A program made the translations under genes and the position numbers. A stretch of 64,000 bases of DNA from Anaerolineales bacterium (GTDB lineage: Bacteria; Chloroflexota; Anaerolineae; Anaerolineales; UBA11579): NCBI GenBank assembly GCA_026129255.1, contig JAHCIJ010000002.1:698234-762233 (forward strand). Direction: 5' to 3'. Numbering within the stretch: the stretch's first letter is position 1; every line of letters begins with the position of its first letter. The notes below the pieces were generated by a model that ran no database searches, was not told where the DNA came from, and saw only the letters and a list, made by a program, of their open reading frames with translations. Below are positions 62,967 through 64,000 of the stretch, piece after piece.

Positions 62967-63992
62967 CTACTCTTCGTCGCCGGGTTCTGCGCCGCCCAAC
63001 AGCATGTTGGGGTCTGCATGCGCCCGGACCTTGTCTTCGATCTCTGCGGCCAGGTTCGTGTTCTCCCGCAAGAAAGCTTTCGCATTCTCACGGCCTTGTC
63101 CCAAGCGCTCTTCTCCATAGAGATAGTGCGAGCCACGCTTGGTGATGATGTCCATTTGGCTCGCCAAGTCCAGCAGGTCGCCAGCCTTGGAGATGCCTTC
63201 ATTATACATGATGTCAAATTCCGCCGTACGGAAGGGGGCCGAGACCTTGTTCTTGACAATGCGCACGCGGGTGCGGCTGCCGACGATATCCTGGCCTTCT
63301 TTGATGGATTGGATGCGGCGCACATCCATGCGCACGGAGGCGTAGAACTTGAGCGCCATGCCGCCGGTGGTGGTTTCGGGGTTGCCGAACATCACGCCGA
63401 TCTTCTGGCGCAGCTGGTTAGTGAAGATGACCGCCGTATTCGTCTGACGAATGACGCCGGAGAGCTTGCGCAGCGCCTGCGACATCAGGCGCGCTTGCAT
63501 GCCCATGGTGGCATCGCCCATATCGCCCTCGATCTCGGAGCGCGGCACCAGGGCGGCCACCGAATCGACGACGACCACGTCTACCGCGCCGGAGCGTACC
63601 AGCGCCTCGGCGATCTCGAGCGCCTGCTCGCCGGTATCTGGCTGGGAGACCAGCAGTTTTTCTACATCAACGCCGCAGCGAGCGGCGTAGTTGGGGTCGA
63701 GGGCGTGCTCCATGTCCACATAGGCGGCGGTGCCGCCGCGCTTTTGCACCTCGGCCACAATGTGCTGGCAGATAGTGGTCTTGCCGGAGGATTCGGGGCC
63801 GTAGATCTCGGTGACGCGGCCGCGCGGCACGCCGCCTACGCCGAGGGCGAGATCTAGCGAGAGCGAGCCGGTGGGGATGGACTCGACTTCCATGCTTTCG
63901 GTCTCACCGAGGCGCATGATGCTGCCTTCGCCCCAGCGTTTGGTGATCTGGTCGAGCGCGTTTTGCAATGCGTTGTCTTTTTCTTTGCTCAT
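62967..63992 (-). CDS. recA: Recombinase RecA
   Basis: 341 residues. Walker [63 protein letters not shown] (L2 region) and [15 protein letters not shown]. Performs strand exchange and co-protease activation of LexA. Only 8 bases of upstream sequence are in the window, so its promoter and any SOS box are not visible. Confidence 0.97.
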   Translation of the reverse strand: MSKEKDNALQNALDQITKRWGEGSIMRLGETESMEVESIPTGSLSLDLALGVGGVPRGRVTEIYGPESSGKTTICQHIVAEVQKRGGTAAYVDMEHALDPNYAARCGVDVEKLLVSQPDTGEQALEIAEALVRSGAVDVVVVDSVAALVPRSEIEGDMGDATMGMQARLMSQALRKLSGVIRQTNTAVIFTNQLRQKIGVMFGNPETTTGGMALKFYASVRMDVRRIQSIKEGQDIVGSRTRVRIVKNKVSAPFRTAEFDIMYNEGISKAGDLLDLASQMDIITKRGSHYLYGEERLGQGRENAKAFLRENTNLAAEIEDKVRAHADPNMLLGGAEPGDEE

Positions 63993-64000
63993 GGTCTCTC

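Overview
The window is bacterial, about 60% G+C and densely coded, and reads as chromosome from a member of the Chloroflexota, probably Anaerolineae-like. That assignment is inference. It rests on the gene content and protein character, a zinc-ribbon S14, an RNase P RNA beside rpoB, and dispersed GTCATTGCGAGG and GTCATCCTGAGCGG intergenic repeats of a kind I associate with that phylum. No 16S or tRNA gene is present to confirm it.

Layout. 1-11 kb is mixed housekeeping: the 5' end of dnaB, a DUF151 protein, a response-regulator-like protein, a DDAH-like amidinohydrolase, argS, rpsT, an AraC regulator facing an SRPBCC protein, era with a membrane protein, an ECF sigma factor with a membrane partner, and a garR-type reductase. 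11.2-18.9 kb is a sugar PTS operon: ManA-like isomerase, GH38 alpha-mannosidase, fructose-family IIB, IIC and IIA, a GntR/UTRA regulator and HPr. It resembles a split version of the mannosylglycerate (mng) system. rnpB follows on the minus strand, divergent from rpoB.

19.4-44.8 kb is the transcription/translation supercluster: rpoB, then str (rpsL-rpsG-fusA-tuf-rpsJ), S10, spc and alpha blocks, secY, adk, map, rpoA, rplQ, truA, rplM and rpsI. rpoC does not follow rpoB, and infA and rpsD are missing from their usual places. map carries a frameshift. Recognisable promoters and structured leaders precede rpoB, rpsL, rplC, rpmJ and rplM.

44.8-60.5 kb is accessory: large intergenic stretches packed with palindromes and repeats, mazG, a short UvrA-like ATPase, two DUF1801 proteins, an ArsR/SRPBCC pair, a compact four-gene operon (DUF1684, RSH-type HD hydrolase, leucine-rich repeat protein, uridine-kinase-like protein), a tryptophanase, and a metallo-beta-lactamase-fold gene preceded by two tandem copies of its own 5' end. 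60.5-64 kb holds rny, recX and recA on the minus strand.

The most unusual observations are: (i) the tandem head duplication with an in-frame palindromic insert upstream of the metallo-hydrolase gene; (ii) a recurring leaderless-start architecture, with a -10 box 6-8 nt before the start codon and no Shine-Dalgarno, on eight genes; (iii) an insertion of about 140 residues in RpoB; (iv) long structured leaders before the str and S10 blocks; and (v) the split mng-like PTS operon with a palindromic operator candidate. I found no CRISPR array, tRNA, transposase or phage gene.
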